Source: Thuidium tamariscinum (taxonomy: Eukaryota > Streptophyta > Bryopsida > Hypnales > Thuidiaceae). Taken from it: DNA of 64,000 bases. Location of the stretch: positions 22,427,489 through 22,491,488 of the forward strand of contig OX344756.2 in NCBI GenBank assembly GCA_947034885.2, in the 5' to 3' direction. Under the pieces are notes generated by a model that was not told the DNA's origin, searched no databases, and saw only the letters and a program-made list of their open reading frames with translations. Positions 50,274 through 62,028 of the stretch are shown here, one piece after another. Each line of letters begins with the position of its first letter. Within the stretch, counting starts at the first letter, position 1. A program made the position numbers and the translations under genes.

Positions 50274-51580
50274 GGGTGATTGCAAGAAACACTTCATGTT
50301 TTTGGCTCAAAAACATAGTTTTTGGCTATAGGACTAGCAATATTGTGTGCTATTAGCAGCATAGCACGTCAACACTGCGTGTGCAAATTTTAACCATCTA
50401 TTTTGGGCACTTATAAATCTCAATCATCATTCAGTACTATGTACTCCTATAGATTGCTACAAAGTACTATTGAGGCTACTAGTAGCAGAAAATAGCAGAA
50501 AAAGGAGCTATGAACATTTTCATTTTTAATAATTCAAAAATATTCAAAAAATTATTTCAAAGAAATTCATTTTTTTGAATAAGATTGTATTTACATTGCA
50601 ATAAAAGGTTCCTTTGAGAAATTTTTTCCCTCTTCATAGCTTTTGCATAAAGGAACGTCACTTTGACCCAATATCCGCAATAAACATGAAATACTTCACA
50701 TTTTTGGCTCAAAAACGTAGTTTCCAACCATAGGATTGGTAGTACTAAGCAATACTATCAATATCATGTGTCAACAATGTGCCTACAAATCTTAATTGTC
50801 AATTCAAGGTGCCAACAGATTTGAATTATCAATCAATATTGTATAGTACTATTGTTGGCTCAGAAACACAATTTTTGGCCACAGGATTAGTAATACTCAA
50901 CAACACTGCCAATATCGTATGTTAGTAGTGTGCTTGCAAATCTTAATTGTTGATTCAGGGCACCTATAGATATGGACCATCAATTAGTACTATGTAGTAC
51001 TATTGACTACTACAAAGTGCTACAGAAGCCACTAAGAACAAAAAATAGCAAAAAAAGGTGTGAGTGAACCTTTTTATTTTTAATAATGAGAAAAAAATTC
51101 AAAAAATTCCCATAAAAATAGACATTTTGCTAAAAAAAGGTTGTACTTGCATTGCACCAAAAAATTCCTATAGGAGTTTTCTTCTCTTTGTAGTTTTTAT
51201 ACAAAGGAAGGTTATTTTAATCCTATGTGCACAACTAACAAGTTGCTATTTTCATAAAATAATCATTGTAGGACCTTGTAATGTCAATAGACCTCCAACT
51301 TACATCTTCAATTGGTTACTTTGAATTTTCATTTTTAGATAAAAAATAGGACTAAAACCCCCCCCCCATGGCCAAAATAGACACTCAATTGGGGGTAGGT
51401 TAAAAATAGAAAACTAGTTTTTAAAATTTTAAAATTTTAATGAACATTTAAAACTTTTGTATGTACCTTCATTCCAAATTTCTAGACAAAAGGACAAAAG
51501 ATGCAAAAGTTATGAACAAAAAACTACCTATTGGAGGTCAAGGGGATAAAAATTAAGAGAATTGTTTCTTGCAATCACCC
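50274..51580. mobile_element. 1.3-kb element with perfect 17-bp terminal inverted repeats
   Basis: GGGTGATTGCAAGAAAC at 50274-50290 is mirrored exactly at 51564-51580. The interior contains a block repeated about three times (tttttggctcaaaaacgtag near 50300, 50702 and, diverged, 50852). No coding frame. It lies at the exact point where homology between the 3' flanks of the two TNL copies stops, so it probably inserted into the copy 2 flank and removed or displaced DDB2-derived sequence there. Superfamily unresolved. Confidence 0.7.
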
Positions 51581-51583
51581 CAT

Positions 51584-51720
51584 AGTAACTTTGAAATTCA
51601 TAAACTTATTCAATAAAACTCCAAAATTACAAAACAACTTGAGTTGGATACCATTTTCATTCAAAAACTACCCAACTAGATTGAACTACAAGCTACACAA
51701 ATTTGTGAGCTTATGTGTAC
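51584..51720 (-). pseudogene. DDB2 intron 1 remnant at the 3' end of TNL copy 2
   Basis: cataaacttattcaataaaa and the following bases to about 51670 match both 1290-1375 and intron 1 of DDB2 near 17100-17165. The same junction therefore exists in both TNL blocks, so it predates their duplication. Confidence 0.65.
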
Positions 51721-54700
51721 CTAACACCTGTTTCGTTGTACCCAATGCTCTGGGTACCTTACAGAAACGAAGTCATTTAGTCCTAACAATGGTCCATAAA
51801 GCATACAAGAACTCACGTCCAACATTCTCAAGTTTTTGAGGTTGTGCATATACGGAAATCCAGTGAGAGCATGGCACCGAGAAGCATCCAACTTCACTAA
51901 ACTAACCAAATCACCCAAACCCGGCAAGCCTTCTAGTGACTTGCACCAACTCAAATTCAACTTCCGTAGCTGTTGGAGCTTTTGTAAGTTGGGCACCTCT
52001 TTCAAATTCACACATCCTGAGAGTCGAAGTTCTTGCAATGCAACTAATTCACCCACACCTGGACAACTCCACAATGCCCTACAATAGCTCAAATCCAAAA
52101 GCTACAAATTGGTGTGTTTAGAGCTCAAGCCGGTGATGGTAGCCATTGAGTCATTGTAACAAAAACGAGCCACTCGGAGTAAAATAAGGCTACTCAAATC
52201 TGGTGCTCGACCACATTCAACCAAATCCAATACGTGGAGGTTTGTCAAGTGGCTAATCTCGTCAATGCAAGGAGAACTTGATGAGATGTGCGACCATCGG
52301 AGAAAGCCTAGCTTCAACAAAGAACCTAGTCCAATTGGATGCACTTCAACCCCTGATCTTAACCAAACAAACCCTAAAACCCTAATAATATCTAATTCTA
52401 AGCACTTGAGAAGTTTCAAGCCACTCAAATCTAGCTTCTGTACACAAGGACCTTTTGCACGCAGTTTCAAAACTTCCACCTTGGTAAAGTGAGAATACAT
52501 CACATCTTGCAACTTCAAAGGTTCCTTTTCCATGATAAACATACGCCTCATGTTTACCAAGCAATCACCATTTGGCACATAAGCATCTTCAAGAGCATTG
52601 GATTCATCATACATCCATTGTTTTCTTTCAATTTCAAACTTGCCAACTTTTGCCTCCAATTTTGCAAATCCACGCCACAAGTCATGCATGCAAATTCTCC
52701 CAAATCCATCGCCAATATTTTCTAGAATTGATTTCCGCTTCAAGTTCCCCAACTACAAGCAAATGTAAAGAAACAAAACCCATCAAGAACAATATAGTAC
52801 TCCAAAAGGTCCTCATCTTGCTCCAAAAAACTAAAATAACCATAGATGTTATATTAGCATTACAAGCTCATAAAATTGGCACGTAGAATCTCACTAATGA
52901 ATAGAATGAGATTTTAGACACTTATAGGGAAATTACAACAATCATGTAAATGTCTCATATTCAAATCCATCCACAATAGTAGAGCTCCAAGGTTGGACTT
53001 CAAGGTATAAAATATTTAAATAATGAATTAAAGCTTTAATAATACCTTTCAATTCAATATACAAACAAAATTTGGAGACAAAGAAGATTCCTACATGTAC
53101 ATTCATCCCAAATCTTAAACCCCTTAGGATCAATCACAAAACTAGTAACACATCTCAATTCTAGAATGTTCTAACATTTGCCCTTTGACAACCCATTTGG
53201 AAAACAACACTGAAAGTAATTACAACAAAGTCTGTGTTTCAACTACAAAAATTTCAAAAGTCATGAATATTCAAGAAGCCAAACAATCATATTGTCCCAC
53301 TTTACGTATCATCAAGGAAACAAAGAGTGACAACCATCAATTCAAAGAACACTCACCTATATTTTGACACTTGTCACAGGTAGTCCGTGAACCATACCAA
53401 GCCATTCAAAAATACTCCATTGAAATGATGGACTAATATAAGGAGCAAATAGAGCCACGTCCATGAATAGGAGTTGGTCTTGAGGATTCAATGCATCAAA
53501 ATTCTTTCTCAAGATGGAGAAGACGGGATGTTGGGGTTCTCCAAAAGGATTTAAAAAATCAACTTCATGCAGTCGCAACTTCCATTCTTCTACATCATAT
53601 CCACTACTAGCCAATTGCTCGCCAAGCACTTGCAATGCCAATGGATGGTAATGATAACTAACACCATCACCTTTCTTGAAATGACATCGTTGAACACATG
53701 ACAAGATTAACTCATGGTCATTCTGGTTGCTCAAGTATGTAGAAGGGACACATGTAGCATGATGAATGAATAAAGACCTTGCTTCTTCCATCTTCAACTC
53801 CGGCATCTCTATGGTTTCACAAGGTAGTATCCCCAAAGACTCCAAATCAGTTAAAGAGCGTGCGGTCACAAGCAAAACACTTCCAAGCCCATATTTTGCC
53901 CCTAGAACAATCAAAGCTTGCCTCCTTGTTGAACTTGATACATTGTCGATTGTCAAAAATACTTTGACATTCATCATATCTTGCATCAAGCGATAGCGAT
54001 ACTGCACATCTACAACATCCAAATCATTAATACAATAAATCAAAAGCACATGCAAATTGCAACACACTACAAGCTTTCTACTCAAACTCAACCACACTTT
54101 ACAAATTGGATATTAAAATCCTATTAGGAGGTCATGAATATCAAAAGTAGTATCACACCTCATCTATATTTAGTGAACCCAAACGTTTGAGATTCATATT
54201 AGTCAACCTTCGTAGCATATCATTCAACAACTCCTCTTCACTTCGACTTCCCAACTCCATGTGAGCAACTTTGCCACAAAACTCTTCTAATACATAATTA
54301 CAAATTGCCTTGCAAAGAGTGGTTTTTCCAATACCACCAAATCCATATAAGCCTATTACATGCACCCCATATCGTGAAGATACTTTGGATTGCTTGATCC
54401 TTTCATATATCACCTAGTAGAAAATCAAGGCAAATGGATATGGATCAAAATCAATCAATTTGTACAAAACATATCATCACCAACACAATAATGGATGATT
54501 GCAAGGAATACTTGTACTAATTTTGGATCATAAGTCTTTAGCTAATCTATTTTTTGGTCATAATTTTTGCAAATCACTCAAATTCAAAGGCAAAGTATTC
54601 ATAACTAATATGTACCTTATTCTATGTTTTGTTATTAAAATAAAAATTTATTGCCGAAAAAATACCCCTAAATTTTGCCACTTACCAATTTGGGGATTTA

Positions 54701-55909
54701 TGGGACAAAATCGTAATCCCAAAAATGAATTTAAAATGAATATTTGAAAGAAATGGTCCCATAGTGGACTTTTAGTTATTCATTAGGGGACTCTAAAAAT
54801 AGTTCATTATATTGCATGTAGAAGTTCACAAATTAAGCCTTTTTCTACTTGCTTTTCAAAACAATTGAAAAGTTATTTTGGAAGTTCATTATGTGAATGA
54901 CCATCTACATAGAATTGCTACAAATGGCCAATTTTATGGTTTTTATCATCTTAGAAGTGTTTCTTACAATAACACTTCTATTCATCTTGATGACATCTAA
55001 ATCAACTTGAACAAACAAAATTATAAATCCAATGGAAACAAGCAACTTCAAACACACCTTGCATAAACGGGACCTCCCTTGAATATAAGAATCTTCAAAC
55101 CGCGTCCCCGGTGGAACCAACCTACAAATCACTTCAACTATCTCCTCTCGAAATTTCACTTCTCCCAATTTAATGTTGTACTTCAAGGCATTGGTTGGAC
55201 CAAACACTTGCAAGGCATCAACCCAATTTGTCAAATCAATCCGGCTATCACATTTTGCCCAACTACACCACAATGAAGACCACCTCTTATGGTTGTGCAC
55301 ATCACGACATTGGGAAAGCGAAAGGCCAAGCAAAACTGGGACTATTGTGAAGCTTGACTTCCTCTTCTTCACATTCACCATGGCCACCAACTCCAACATG
55401 GGCCATTTGGAAATGAAGAATTCCTCAGATAGCACCACCACACCAACTTCACATTGTTCAATAGCTTCAAAGATAAGCTTGGGAAAATCCTCTCCAATAG
55501 GCAAGCAATCTCGACGCTTGTCAAAAAACGGAGGACGATCACATCTCTCCAAGTCCACACACAATTGTTCCACAAACCCTTTCTGGGCACCACTGTGGCT
55601 CAAAAATACCTTGTGCTTGGACTGAAGAGCGGAATTCCTGTCCACTCCAGAAAATCACCAACCAATCAATCAACGTTGATTTAAGTGAAACTCAAAAATA
55701 TTTGATGATCCAGGGTGCGCACTGCATTTGCAACAATCATAATCACAGAATTTTCTTTTCACATTAAATCAGACAAGGTCAGCAATGATGCAAGAAATCA
55801 CGAACCATAGTCACTACTAACCCGTAGCCATTGCAAGCGCTTGTAGACTGGCTACTGCTCCCCTGTTCCATGCCCTTCCAATCTTCCCACGCCTGAGAAA
55901 CATCGCCAT
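51721..55909 (-). pseudogene. TIR-NBS-LRR immune receptor, copy 2 (full-length frame disrupted; TN part intact)
   Basis: Same five-exon structure: leader 55909..55822, TIR 55644..55058, P-loop 54413..54159, NB-ARC 54001..53357, LRR from about 52752 to 51721. The leader encodes MAMFLRRGKIGRAWNRGAV and about ten more residues, and splices in phase (g + TG) to VDRNSALQSKHKVFLSHSG. The TIR catalytic Glu (SKWPMLELVAM), GFGGIGKTTL P-loop, KVFLTIDNVS and MHDLW are present. The last codon of exon 4 is TAG (53359..53357) directly before a consensus GTGAGT donor, where copy 1 has CAG. A second TAG interrupts the LRR exon (52104..52102). Exons 1-4 are otherwise open, so a TIR-NBS protein of about 525 residues lacking LRRs could be made. 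LRR function is lost. Confidence 0.85.
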
Positions 55910-57538
55910 GCAATTAGATCAAGGAAGAATCACTCAGGGCAGTCGATTTCCTCCAGGATTCCACGGTACAAACCAACTGAAGTCTCCAGCACATCCTGAA
56001 TACCCAATGTTCTCTCAAGGCACAGGTGGCCAATTCTAAGGTGTCAGAGGAAGAACTGAACGAGATCCACAAACAACTAAGGATTGGTCACCCCCACCCC
56101 AGTCCCTCCCAACAGCATCGACTTCCTTTCACGATTGACGAAATCTCCTTCATGGACCAATTCTGATCTTCTCAAAGATTGCAGATGTGCAAATTCGGAC
56201 CAAGCCACACGAACGATTCTGATAGAGTTACAGAAAGAAACTCGTGTGACTCGCACGGATGTGATGTTAAAGACGGTGTCCCACGATTCCATGCAAGCAG
56301 GAGACTTCCGGGCGGCTCTCACAAAGACAAAGAAAGACAAGACGTGCAAATTCAGGAAATGAGCGCAAAGGATGAGAATTGAAGCTTGATGATACATTCT
56401 CATGTGCAGTCAAATTTCTAATAGATACCTTTAGCCGAGGTCTTGCTCAGTCGAAAAAAACGTGCAGCCGTCAGATGACAGTCTTCATCCGACATAGTGA
56501 ATTAGCGCATTTCACACGAAATTCTGGGGGTCCCAATGGATGTCCGCACAACCGCAAGCATGTACACGGGATGGAGAATTTATGGAGGAAGATTCGTTCA
56601 GGCCTTCTGCGAGATCTGCAGGAACCTCTGCATCCGAACCAAGGGGTTTACCTGCAACTCTATAAAACACGTTCCAGTAGCCAAGCGAAGAAACATGAAA
56701 AATAGTCCACCGCCACAATAGGCACAATCATTCAGATCCAATCATCCTTAAACCGTGAGTGCCCATATGGGCAAAAGCAGGCGCTTCGAGATGATTTCCA
56801 GATTTATAGCTTCTAATGTATAGCAACTAAAAAGAAAAGCTCAAAAGAGCCGAAGACGACAACAACAGAATCGAAGACGGAGAGAGGAAGTGCTCATCAG
56901 GTCGAGTAGGACTGAGACACTCACCGAACCCTGAGATCGCGTGCGAAAGAGACGAAGTCGCGGTTCTGTCCAAGAAGACAAATCCGTTGAAAGTTTCACT
57001 TAAATCCTGCAAGCGGACGGTGATGGCGTGCGCTTCGTCCCCAAACGCCACCAGCGCAAAAGAAATCCAACCCACTTTTCCGATTCCCCCCCCCCCCCCA
57101 GCAGTGAACTGGCAGGAGGAGCGCGCTTTGATCGGAAGGAAGAGCAGGGCTGGTTGTCTGAGGCACAAGGCACGGCGGAAAACCTTCCCTTCCGAACCCT
57201 ACCGACAACACGCACTAGGGTATGACTGTATGGGTCCCACTAATTCTGGAACAGATTCCATCGTTAATTTGATTCCTCGATGGACGGATCCAAGACCACT
57301 TCCTTCACTCAATTTGCGCCGCACTCATGGGAACTTCTCAAATGGCGCCGAGTATGCGCCATGGCTGCCGGTTGGAGACGACATCAATCCAAAAGACTTC
57401 AAACGCATCATCACCATCCCTAATTAGCTACGTCAAGCACCGCCAGGTCTTGAGAAGAAAGATCTTGCGATGTGAGGACTCGTGAGCGCAATCGATCGAT
57501 GAGCTCCATGAGAGCGTGTTCGTGGATTTCGTAATTCA
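55910..57538 (-). other. Duplicated 5' flank of TNL copy 2
   Basis: Aligns with 5746-7344 plus 9387-9480. It probably contains promoter and 5' UTR. No conserved coding exon beyond the leader. A run of 13 C is at about 57087-57100. Single GAGAAGAAA at 57452-57460 marks the empty site of the 2-kb insertion in copy 1. Homology stops near 57538. Confidence 0.6.
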
Positions 57539-59172
57539 CGTGTGGAGATGCGAGCTGATGCACTTCGTCTCTGGAGTCGATCAATTTGTCCTACTTGGTG
57601 CATCTTTGGTCCCTGGAATGCTCTCCAAAATCAGTGCCCATGTGGACCTCGTATACGCATGGACGATGATAGGAAAATGGATTCACTACAACAAACCCTG
57701 TCGTTTGTCGCTTTTCATTCCAGAGCTCAGGATCTACGTCGATTCTCACGATTGATAATAGCTTAAGTTGGCCCCATGCTTTGTGTTGTGTGACTTTTTC
57801 CATTCACCTCAAGCTTTGTGTCTATTTCAGGGAATGAACAAGACGTGTGGGCCGTAGACTCTAAACCCTAACACTTGAAGCGTAAATCTGACTGGTAGGG
57901 TGGTTGGTGGAATTGATTGAAGCGACTGCCCGGCCGTCTTTGTGTTTAGGTTGTTCATCACTTACAGACAAGCCAAGCCAGGGTTTGAAGTTTAATTGCG
58001 GCTTCTGAGCATTTTGTGTACGCTCTCGTCGGGCCGGATTGGTGAAGTTTTAAGTACAGTATGTGTAGTGGTTTTGCGCTGTTAAGGCATCTTCGGTGTG
58101 ATTAGCGGTGAGATTTGGCAGGCTGGGTTATATGTTTGACAATTACTCTCTTTCTTCTACGCATCGTTCTCGGTTTGTGGAATACGATGTTGAGGTAGTC
58201 TTTCGAATGGCCGCTTTGCAGGAGAATACACATACGGTGGCCAGAGCATTGATGTCGGTAAACTAGGGTTTCAGGGGTATTCTGTTCGGTCTTGTGTAAT
58301 TAAGAGATATGATGCATATGGAAGGCCATGTCTGACGACGGTGCGGTGCAATTCTGATAAACGCATTTGGTTTCGGGGCGGCGTCATGATCACATAATGG
58401 ACGTTTGGAGGCACTTCTGAGGGATCGTTGAACGAAATTAGGCCTTGTCATTTAGATCTTCAGCAAGTCTTCGGTCAGCTGGCGAGCGAGATGGACTGGT
58501 AATAACTTTTTACATATTGACTGGAGTATTACTTCTTTGTTCGAGCTCTCAATGTCAATAACAGAGAATTTGACTGCTCATCGTCAGCATTTCCGTATTG
58601 TAAGGAGTTTTATCTTGGTTTAGGGTTTAGGTGCATCGTAATTGACATTCACGATCGTAATTAGCTGCATCCTGAATGTCAATTATTTTTGTGTTCTAAT
58701 GTTTAATAACTTGGATTCAATACTTTCTTAGACAAACTTGATTAGGTTGTTAAAGCTTGAATTGCTTTCTTCCCGTGCGTCTTTTTATAATAACAGATTT
58801 CTCATTAACTATGTAAAGGGGTGCAATGGTACTTTGGATGTGCATCTTGGTATCAATCGGAGTCTTCGATTGGTGCAGTTGGGGAGCATGAATATTACCT
58901 TTTCTAAACAGATACTAAACTGGTTATCATTGCGCAATTGTTTTTTTTCAGATGGTTTATCTTCATCACCCGGAGATCAGCGAAATTACACTGAGTACTG
59001 AAGGCTTGATAGGGAGAACGAACCTTGGAGTTGATCTGTGTCTGTCTCGGTATAGGCTGTAGTCCAAGTGTATAGGTGGAGTTGGAGTTTGAGGTTCTGT
59101 CAGCGAATTCTCTTTAAACTTCAAGGTCGAACAGACCGTGTCGTGAACAACACTTAAAAGTCTGCGATCAAC
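57539..59172 (+). other. Putative 5' region of the plus-strand gene
   Basis: GC-moderate sequence with several tttagggttt-type stretches common in plant leaders. No supported coding exon before 59173. It may hold promoter, 5' UTR and a leader intron. Confidence 0.4.
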
Positions 59173-59589
59173 ATGGAGAGCTCTGGGTCCTCTTCTGAGG
59201 TGCATCGAAGTAATAGCTCCTCCAGGAGATATGGCATGCAGCGAACTTCAGCGAACTTCTTGCCCGCACCGCTCTCTGCTTTGCTTGAATTTACTGGTCT
59301 GATGCGTGGGCGAGCTCATCATTCGGAGAGTGAGGAAGAGGTTGCTTTATCTACTGGTTCAGTGGGACAAAACTCTGAAGGTGAAAGAGCAGGTGATGGA
59401 GGTGCTGAGGTTTCAATCAGGATATTTGGCGTAGGGGAGCCCGAGCAGACTCGCGTTGCAACTTCTCCGGCAGTCCTGAGTTCCAGGAATACTACCGACT
59501 TGAGTGACTCCCAGTTGTTGCCTACTCTTCTACCCATGCGCATAACAGGTAATGAAAGCGGCCCGAACACTGCAATTTCGCCACACTAG
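59173..59589 (+). CDS. Unknown Ser-rich protein, 138 residues, possibly a first exon only
   Basis: I do not recognise a named family. The frame starts MESSGSSSEVHRSNSSSRRY, continues with NFLPAPLSALLEFTGLMRG and an acidic Ser/Glu patch, then EVSIRIFGVGE, and ends at TAG. The LPAPLSALLE and EVSIRI stretches look like conserved plant protein motifs in an otherwise disordered protein. Near the end, CATAACAG is followed by GTAATG, a plausible splice donor, so the true protein might continue in another exon; the next plus-strand sequence lies beyond the opposite-strand TAF5 frame. It could be a real short gene or the 5' end of a truncated one. Confidence 0.5.
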   Translation: MESSGSSSEVHRSNSSSRRYGMQRTSANFLPAPLSALLEFTGLMRGRAHHSESEEEVALSTGSVGQNSEGERAGDGGAEVSIRIFGVGEPEQTRVATSPAVLSSRNTTDLSDSQLLPTLLPMRITGNESGPNTAISPH

Positions 59590-59657
59590 CACATGCACTT
59601 GGAGGCTCACGGAATGCGCTGCCTTGAATTGTTGTCTTTTGATTGAAATTGTTGTCT

Positions 59658-61697
59658 TTAGATTGATGCTTTCGATGCTTGGGAAGGACTGAAAGCTCCT
59701 GCAGCTAGTAAAAGATTCGTCCTGGAGAATTTGAGAGCATAAACTGGTGTCGCTTTCGTTGGAAGACTTTTCAGAAGCCGAAGATGCCTCGTGGCCTTGT
59801 CTTCAGAGCGAGAGCCTTTGCTGCTGCCATTCACGTCCCATAGCCGAATTGTGTTGTCTGCAGAGCCAGAAGCCAGTAATGAACCCTCACCACTGAAGGC
59901 CAAGGTCCAAACACAGCTAGTGTGGCCCATCAAAGGAGCTACACACTGACCAGATCCAAGGTCCCACATGAATATTGCGCCACGATCGTCTCCTGAGGCC
60001 ATGTAGCGACCATCGCTAGACATTGCCAAAGACAGGACCGTGCCACAGTGGCCATTAAAGACACGCAAGCACTCTCCGGTCTGCACATCCCATAGCCGCA
60101 CTGTGTTGTCTGTGCCTCCAGTTGCTATGTAATTACGGTTGACATGCCATTGTAAGCAATCAACATCAGACATATGCCCTACTAATATACGCAGTGGCTG
60201 CATTCGTTCCATACACCGCACCCGCGCAGTCCGGCCATGGGAAGCTGTTGCAAAGTAATGCCCAACAGGACTGTACTGAACATCCCAAACTGGGAAATTG
60301 TGACCTTTGTACCCCATTAAATTAGTCTTTAGCTTCATACTCCATAATCTCACAGTGCAATCCGCAGACGAAGTAAGCAGGAAGTCACTCTCTGGGCTGA
60401 AGCTAGCAGCATAAACAGGTCCTGCATGCCCTTGCAGAAGAGAATATGACGATTTTGAACCCTCCATTGCAGACTCTCTGGTCTCTGTGAACCCATTGCT
60501 AGAAGGTTTATCCTGCGTGTTCTGCTTCCCATGTTTTGCCATGTCCCAAACCTTGACAGACGAATCAGAGAATCCTCCAGCAACTAGTGCACCATCGACA
60601 GAGATTGCTGCACAATTCAGTCTATTGTGGGTGTTGATGAAGCTGTAAAAACTTACAGAGGGAAGGGAGTTACTACCCAGACGAGCACGCTTCCGAAAAT
60701 CCTCCAAGACCTGTTTCTCCACCTCCTCTGACATTGTGGGCATTGGCAGCTCAGCTTTCACACGAGCACTTCCAGGACCAGTTGACTTGGCAGTTACCCC
60801 CGGACCAGCTGTGCTCGTCTTGTTCTTCTTCGCCTTCTTATTCCCAGCTCCTCCAGCCGCTTTGGTTTTCCCATCCTCCCCCTCGCCCTCCTTCTTCCCA
60901 GCCAAATCTTTCTCAAGTAATGCCGCAGCAGCAGCCTCCTTTTCGAACTTCTCTTCTAATGAATCCTCGAGTGCTCCCCAACGAATCTCCTCCTGGTTCA
61001 TATAATCCAGAGTCCCTTGTGCAAGAACCTCATCTTCTTTAGGCAGAGCCGACGGTGGACCAGGCAACACGTGAATATTCAAATGCTCATTAACAATGCC
61101 CAGCATGAGCATGCTGTCCGTCCCATGTAGGTACTGCAGAAGCAACTCAAAAGAGTACTGACACATTTTCACGTCCCGTTTGTTTTTCCTCAGAGTAAGC
61201 ACAAGTTCCGACTCCTGTAAATGCTGAGGAGACAATACACCTTCCAATTTTTGAATATCGCGAACATGAGCTGCTTCATGATCCTCTCGGAACTTCTGCA
61301 AAAACTCGCGAGCCTCCTGCGTAAACCCTTTCCCCACCAAATCTATGTAGCAATGCGCAAACACGGGATAGAGAATTCGCATGAGCTCGTTTTTGTAACT
61401 ATCTAAAGATTGGTAAACCCATGACCTAAGTTTGCTGTAACTCTCTTTGTACCTGTTGGGATCATTCACGGACTTGGCATAAAATAGAATAGGATTCGCA
61501 ATGCTAGGGTCCACGGCGGTGTCTAACGCACTGCTGCTTCGAAGCCGCTGCTGCTCATCGTGAAACGCAAGCGGGTGCGTAAGTGCAAGGTGTAGCTCTG
61601 CCTCTACCTTATTCCAAGAGAAGTTTGTAGTTTCACTCGAAGCTAATTCACTATTAACGAATAATCCTTCAGAAGTTGATTGTATTAAACTTGTTGC
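59658..61697 (-). pseudogene. TAF5: TAF5-like TFIID subunit, intronless and without a usable start (probable retrocopy)
   Basis: An uninterrupted frame of 679 codons (stop TAA upstream at 61700..61698, stop at 59660..59658). It contains the TAF5 NTD2 domain (DPSIANPILFYAKS, YSKLRSWVYQSLDSYK), a Lys/Ala-rich linker, and six or seven WD40 repeats ending LLLAAGAF close to the normal TAF5 C-terminus. In TFIID, TAF5 is a scaffold subunit. Oddities: no ATG precedes NTD2 in frame (the first Met is in NELM near 61382); the N-terminal LisH motif is missing or only partly present (a KVEAELHLALTH stretch); there are no introns, unlike typical plant TAF5 genes; and one WD repeat reads HGRTARVRCME where HDRTARIW is expected. 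I infer a 5'-truncated retrocopy. No poly-A tract is seen. A distant 5' exon cannot be excluded. Confidence 0.75.
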
Positions 61698-61700
61698 TTA

Positions 61701-62028
61701 ATTCATGGTTTACGGTTGCTTAAAGTCATGCGTGTACTCGTAATTTGGGCATGCCATGCTCTTGCCCTTGATTCCTGGTGAACTGAATATCATTCTGAGC
61801 GTACAGAAATTCAGCATAGAGTGTGGTGTTATATATGATCAAGGACCTGTTCTGTGAGTGCAGGTATGTGTATGTCGTTGCACATGACCTTTCAGTCTGG
61901 GGGATGTGATAGATGTACTGTTGTGGCCGGGTCAGTCTCCATCTTACTCAGTTTCTTGTTTCTCGCTTACACTCGCCACTGTATTGTGCAGACTGCAAAC
62001 TGAATGTTTACATCGACGTGGACTTTTG
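61701..62028. other. Spacer between TAF5-like and F-box/LRR-like frames
   Basis: Moderate GC, no LisH-coding exon for TAF5 on the minus strand and no other supported feature. Confidence 0.5.
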
